64,000 nt of DNA, taken from contig CAFBRK010000330.1 of the NCBI GenBank assembly GCA_903231505.1, positions 24,508 to 88,507 of the forward strand, read 5' to 3'. The stretch is from Olavius algarvensis associated proteobacterium Delta 3 (lineage in GTDB: Bacteria; Desulfobacterota; Desulfobacteria; Desulfobacterales; CAFBRK01). Shown piece after piece: positions 60,599 to 64,000 of this stretch. The notes beneath the pieces are model-generated. The model was given only the letters and a program-made list of their open reading frames with translations. It was not told the origin of the DNA and did no database searches. The translations under genes were made by a program, and so were the position numbers. How positions within the stretch are numbered: position 1 is the first letter of the stretch; each line of letters begins with the position of its first letter.

Positions 60599-61290
60599 GA
60601 ACGCTCCCCAAAAATAGCGGTTCCCACTCGAACGAGGGTGGCGCCTTCTTCAATGGCGACTTCAAAATCGCCGGTCATCCCCATGGATAGCTCGGCCATC
60701 TCCACGTTAGGGATCTGTTCCGCACGGATCAGGCCGGAAAGAACCTTGAGTGCCGCAAAGAACGGTCGAACCCTGTCCGGGGCATTAAAAAACGGCGGCA
60801 TGGTCATCAGCCCTTTTATGGACAGGTTTTCCAACCGGCTGATTTCTTTTACCAGATTGACCGCCTTTTCTTCCGAAATTCCGGATTTTGTGGCTTCCCC
60901 GGCGATATTGACCTGGACAAGCACCGGTTGGCATTTGGCTATTTTTCCGGCATATTTATCAATTTCCCGGGCCAGTTTGAAACTGTCCACCGAGTGGATC
61001 AGGTCGAACAGTCGCACCGCATATTTGGCTTTGTTGGTCTGGAGGTGGCCGATGAAGTGCCATGATATATCGCTCAGGGAGAGGGCGTTGATCTTGTCCC
61101 GGGCTTCCTGCACGTAATTTTCACCCAGAATCTTCGCTCCGGATAAAATCGCCTCCTTCACACTGTCGGCCCCGACCGTCTTGCTCACCACCACCAGACG
61201 CACACTCTCCGGATCTCTTCCACAGGCTTGGGCCGCTCCGCGAATCCGATCCATAACTTCCTGAAATCTGTCCCGGATGTTATCTGTCAT
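60595..61290 (-). CDS. yggS: YggS-family PLP homeostasis protein
   Basis: A 231-residue cytosolic alanine-racemase-like barrel. The PLP lysine is in LVVVSKTVGADSV, and LGENYVQEARDKI, WHFIGHLQTNKAKY, IHSVDS and the phosphate loop ELSMGMTGDFEVAIEEG are conserved family text. It binds pyridoxal phosphate and buffers its pool. ATG 61290 is favoured; an ATG five codons earlier is possible. It forms an operon with queH. Confidence 0.92.
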   Translation of the reverse strand: MTDNIRDRFQEVMDRIRGAAQACGRDPESVRLVVVSKTVGADSVKEAILSGAKILGENYVQEARDKINALSLSDISWHFIGHLQTNKAKYAVRLFDLIHSVDSFKLAREIDKYAGKIAKCQPVLVQVNIAGEATKSGISEEKAVNLVKEISRLENLSIKGLMTMPPFFNAPDRVRPFFAALKVLSGLIRAEQIPNVEMAELSMGMTGDFEVAIEEGATLVRVGTAIFGERS

Positions 61291-61305
61291 CTTGTCCCGT
61301 AACAT

Positions 61306-61326
61306 TAATCACGAATCGCACGATTT
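61306..61326 (-). promoter_or_regulatory. Tandem-hairpin leader motif, degenerate partial copy (yggS)
   Basis: On the minus strand AAATCG-TG-CGATT retains the core of the second hairpin, 16 nt upstream of the preferred yggS start and in its orientation. The copy is too short to be certain. Confidence 0.25.
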
Positions 61327-61364
61327 ACACCAAGTTTAGCTTTGATAACTCTGCAAGAGCCTAT

Positions 61365-61620
61365 TATCTCACCCGCTGATGCTCGAGTTCACAGAGACCT
61401 CAGAGAGGGACATGTGTCACAGTCAATAACATTCTTTCTCTCTGTGACTTCTGTGCGATCCTTTTATTCCTGAAATCCGAAATCTGTCTGAGGGGTCTAA
61501 GCTCACAGAGCGAAACCCACGCCCTCCGAGATCTGTCCTCAGTCCTCTGCCATCTGACCTCTGTCTTCTGTCCTCTGACATCTATCCTCTGTGCGCTCTG
61601 TGCCTCTGTGGTGATAGGTG
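61365..61620. repeat. CTCTGTG-type element plus TCCTCTGACATCT-type array
   Basis: 61365-61475 is a CTCTGTG-family unit (ATCTCACCCGCTGATGCTCG ... CTCTCTGTGACTTCTGTG). From about 61530 there is a near-tandem array of CTGTCTTCTGTCCTCTGACA-type text up to the maf stop. No gene. It accounts for most of 61327-61621. Confidence 0.7.
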
Positions 61621-61621
61621 T

Positions 61622-62224
61622 TCAATTATCGATTTTAAACCCAACGATCTTCTCGTTCAACAGAAACTCGATCACCTCACACACCGGCAGGCCCACGACA
61701 TTGGTATAGGATCCCGTGATGCTTCTGATGAGAAAGGTGCCGATCCCCTGGATGGCATAAGCCCCGGCCTTGTCGAAGGGTTCTCCGGTGTGGACGTACC
61801 AGTCTATTTCAGTGTCGCTCAGTTTCTTGAACAGCACATCGGTTCGGACAGCCTTGGACTCGGTTCTCCCCCTGGAACTGCACACAAACGCATATCCTGT
61901 GTAAACTTGGTGGGTTCTGCCGCTGAGTCGCCGCAGCATGTTCCGTGCGTCATCCTCCGAGCCGGGTTTGCCCAGGACTTTCCCCTGACTCCAGACAATG
62001 GTGTCCGCCCCGATCACCCAGCTTTCCGGGTAATTTCCGGCTACGGAGGCGGCCTTTCCTTCGGCGAGCTCAGTGACGTAGGTGTCCGGGTCCGATAAGC
62101 TCACCGAATTTTCATTAAAATCACTGGGAATGACCTCGAATTTCAGGCCGGCCTGTTCGAGTAAATATTTTCGGCGCGGCGATTGGGAGGCCAGAATCAG
62201 TCCGGGTGGCTGGTTTTCAAACAT
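61622..62224 (-). CDS. maf: Maf-family nucleotide pyrophosphatase
   Basis: A 200-residue house-cleaning enzyme: LILASQSPRRKYLLEQAG at the N terminus, VIGADTIVW, GKPGSEDDARNML and AYAIQGIGTFLI are Maf signatures. Members hydrolyse non-canonical or dTTP/UTP nucleotides to monophosphates. The text does not settle which nucleotide is preferred. Single gene flanked by repeats. Confidence 0.93.
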   Translation of the reverse strand: MFENQPPGLILASQSPRRKYLLEQAGLKFEVIPSDFNENSVSLSDPDTYVTELAEGKAASVAGNYPESWVIGADTIVWSQGKVLGKPGSEDDARNMLRRLSGRTHQVYTGYAFVCSSRGRTESKAVRTDVLFKKLSDTEIDWYVHTGEPFDKAGAYAIQGIGTFLIRSITGSYTNVVGLPVCEVIEFLLNEKIVGFKIDN

Positions 62225-62933
62225 GGCAGGCTTCTAACAGATGGATGGACCCTTGGCAAGATTAAGGGCGGGTATTGGGTATTTGATACTGGGTATTCGG
62301 TATTGGGTGTTCGGTACTGGTCTTGGGGCCTACGTCTTCGTTAAAACTACACTGCACAAGTCGCTCTTAGGGCTTGGGGCTTCGCTGAATATCTTAGGGC
62401 TTTGCGTAAAGCTTCGTCCCTACAAGTCGACCCCACAAGATGACGGGACAAGACGCCCCGGCAGGCCGGGTATTCGGCACACATAAAATCATACAATTGT
62501 TGTAAATATTTAAAGCTGTTACGTAGTGCTATGCTTTCGGTTTGGACTCGCTTATTCCCTATCTCGGTGCGGGGCGTCCTCTGCGCGATTCCTCTCCCCT
62601 GGTGGGAGAGGCAAGGTGAGGGGGATAAAACTGACGATATTCCGCTTGGATCCCCCTCCGCTTGCTGTAGCCAAGCAGAAATCCCGCTCAACGGGGCTGC
62701 GGGGAGAGTCATTAGGAAATAACAACCTTAACATGTTGTCAATCTGGCAATTTGGAACCCACTGTCCAATCTGTTATGAATATCTCAGTCCGCGATGGAC
62801 CACAACCAGACTCAAAAACCGGGTACCAAATACCCATTAACCAATAACCATTTTTAGATACCAATACCTGATACCGAATACCCAATAGCAAACTAAAGTT
62901 ACCGAGTACCCGATAACAAACTTTAGATGCCAA
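62225..62933. repeat. Gene-free 700-bp stretch of mixed repeats
   Basis: GGGTATTGGGTATTTGATAC text (62271-62320), TTAGGGCTTGGGGCTTCGC and AGGGCTTTGCGTAAAGC (62368-62412), a CCTCTCCC-ctggt-GGGAGAGG hairpin with GGTGAGGGGG after it (62591-62624), and CCAAATACCCATTAACC/ATACCGAATACCC text from 62825 up to the next gene. No coding frame supported. Confidence 0.75.
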
Positions 62934-63638
62934 ATGCCAAATACCCAGTATCCAATACCCAATACCCAATTCTTAATCATTGGCTACGGCAAATTCGGCA
63001 GGCTGGCGTTGGATCGACTGCAACAGAAATTTCCGTCAGCCACATTCACCGTAGTCGACAAACAAGCCGAAACGCTGAGCCAAATCCGGGACACATCAGT
63101 TCGGTTGCTGGAAATGGATGGTCTTGCGGGTCTCACCATAGAGCTACCCGCCATGAGCCCGGACGACTGGATTATTCCGGCTATTTCGATCCATGTGGCG
63201 TATGGGTGGTTAGGGAAAAGCTTGAGGAACGCCTGTCATTTGAAAGCGCTCGACATCCCCGATGAGATCTTCGAGAAGTTACCGAATTCGTGCAGGGGTG
63301 CAAAGAAGGCGGTTTATACGAGCATCGCCGATTTCATCTGTCCGGACGACTGCCCGGAGCCGGAAGCCCTCTGCACCTATACAGGACAGCCGAGACCGGT
63401 TGTGTTAAATGAGGCCCTGGCAAAATTAAAACATCCAGAATTTAGGTCCATCGTGATCCCCAGCAGCCAATTGGCCCCCGGTGTTGGAGGGTATCGGGTT
63501 TCAGAACTTGAAACGGTATTGACTGAAGTCACCGAAAATCCCGGACCATTTCTCCTGGCCACAGCCTGTAAATGCCACGGTGTCATTCATGCCTTTAATG
63601 TAACGCCGATGAATCGAAGGAAGGATTTAACCAGCTAA
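62934..63638 (+). CDS. Rossmann/TrkA-N-like hypothetical protein with repeat-derived start
   Basis: A 234-residue protein. FLIIGYGKFGRLALDRLQ (from residue 13) and TFTVVDKQAE form a GxGxxG dinucleotide-binding unit like TrkA-N. The rest carries ADFICPDDCPEPEALC and TACKCHG, possible metal-binding cysteines. The first 12 codons (MPNTQYPIPNTQ) are translated from the ATACCCAATACCC repeat array, so the array supplies the start codon, or the true start has been lost. No Shine-Dalgarno is visible. Function unknown. Confidence 0.65.
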   Translation: MPNTQYPIPNTQFLIIGYGKFGRLALDRLQQKFPSATFTVVDKQAETLSQIRDTSVRLLEMDGLAGLTIELPAMSPDDWIIPAISIHVAYGWLGKSLRNACHLKALDIPDEIFEKLPNSCRGAKKAVYTSIADFICPDDCPEPEALCTYTGQPRPVVLNEALAKLKHPEFRSIVIPSSQLAPGVGGYRVSELETVLTEVTENPGPFLLATACKCHGVIHAFNVTPMNRRKDLTS

Positions 63639-64000
63639 AAACATTAATAATATCAAGTAAGCAGACCCATCTTTTCTTGACAACAATCTTCGATCCGGTT
63701 AAAATCTCGAACACGATTTTGCCGTAAAGCAAGAATCAATGAAAGAGTTCACCTTCGGGCTCCCGGGCAAAAGGGATTCTGGATGCTGAAAAAAAATATC
63801 TCTCACGGAGCTCACAGAGTCCACAGAGAAAAATCTCACAGGAAGGCATCTGAGGAATTTTAGGTTGAGGTGCTGAAAGGTGAAAGTTTACTGAAGTTGA
63901 AAGCTGAAAGCTCAAAGCTGAAAGTTGAAAGATTACAGATCAACCAAACAACGAATGACGTGAGCGCCGTGCCGAACCTATGACGCGCCGTCTTGCGGTA
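63639..64000. repeat. Gene-free right end with repeats
   Basis: It has AAAATCtcgaacacGATTTT near 63701, a CTCTGTG-type unit (ATCTCTCACGGAGCTCACAG, 63799-63835) and an AAAGCTG-type block whose 63872-63924 is identical to 39392-39444. No gene is seen up to the edge. Confidence 0.7.

Noticed and set aside
1..64000. tRNA and rRNA genes
   Set aside because: I looked for T-loop (GGTTCGAATCC-like) and anticodon-stem patterns and for conserved rRNA text and saw none convincing; a dedicated RNA search was not possible here.

Overview
The window looks like a chromosomal segment of an anaerobic Desulfobacterota bacterium (former Deltaproteobacteria, Desulfosarcina/Desulfococcus-like). This is inferred from a Ni-Fe CO dehydrogenase (CooS) with its ferredoxin, an FAD oxidoreductase beside them, a type I-beta DAHP synthase, an old-yellow-enzyme/dienoyl-CoA reductase-like flavoprotein, crotonases, a Lon-like AAA protease and PilZ, CxxCxxCC and PEP-CTERM proteins. 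No rRNA, tRNA, phage, transposase or CRISPR array was seen. Genes are mostly housekeeping and run on both strands in short operons. Intergenic spaces are unusually full of repeats.

Layout. 1-7.2 kb: dienelactone hydrolase (cut by the window edge), a CxxCxxCC protein, Hsp33, a crotonase lacking both catalytic glutamates, ferritin, an OYE-type flavoenzyme and GMP reductase. 7.3-9.9 kb: aroF-aroB behind what looks like a complete aromatic attenuator (leader peptide with Phe-Trp-Tyr-Trp-Trp, antiterminator, terminator). 10-17.3 kb: exported proteins, a SMUG1-like uracil-DNA glycosylase with a PilZ protein, a J-domain protein, a LON-domain protein and a superoxide dismutase gene broken at a G8 run beneath a Fur-like box. 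17.7-20.6 kb: an ABC transporter whose binding-protein gene is separated from ATPase and permease by a 500-bp repeat array. 20.7-29.4 kb: an unknown protein, a hybrid histidine kinase, small cysteine-cluster and HTH proteins, a three-gene operon with a TIM-barrel enzyme, an HD protein and a frameshifted unknown gene. 29.4-30.6 kb: an AT-rich island with a PEP-CTERM protein and a sigma-54-like promoter. 31.1-35.1 kb: FAD oxidoreductase-cooF-cooS. 35.1-64 kb: WbqC-like protein, PilZ protein, gabD, HD protein, Lon-like protease, lipoprotein, NUDIX hydrolase, TPR protein, MFS and EamA transporters, M1 aminopeptidase, MscS channel, DUF3783 protein, a conventional crotonase, a GAF-PilB/GspE ATPase, an M48 peptidase with TPRs, QueH, YggS, Maf and a Rossmann protein whose start codon lies inside a repeat array.

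The most unusual signal is in the repeats. (1) A double hairpin, GCGAC-N3-GTCGC followed by ATAAAATCGT-N2/3-ACGATTTTAT, recurs about ten times (three strong copies, seven degenerate). Every copy lies in the 5' leader of a gene and in the same orientation as that gene, usually within 10-40 nt of the start codon, although the genes are unrelated. (2) A MITE-like family with ATAG...TTCCGTTT ends occurs at least seven times, often just upstream of start codons. (3) Several low-complexity families (CTGGATA, GGGTATT, AAAGCTG, CAAACGGGC, CTCTGTG and CTTGACCCC types) fill most gene-free stretches. These families, the aroF attenuator and the broken superoxide dismutase gene are the best leads.
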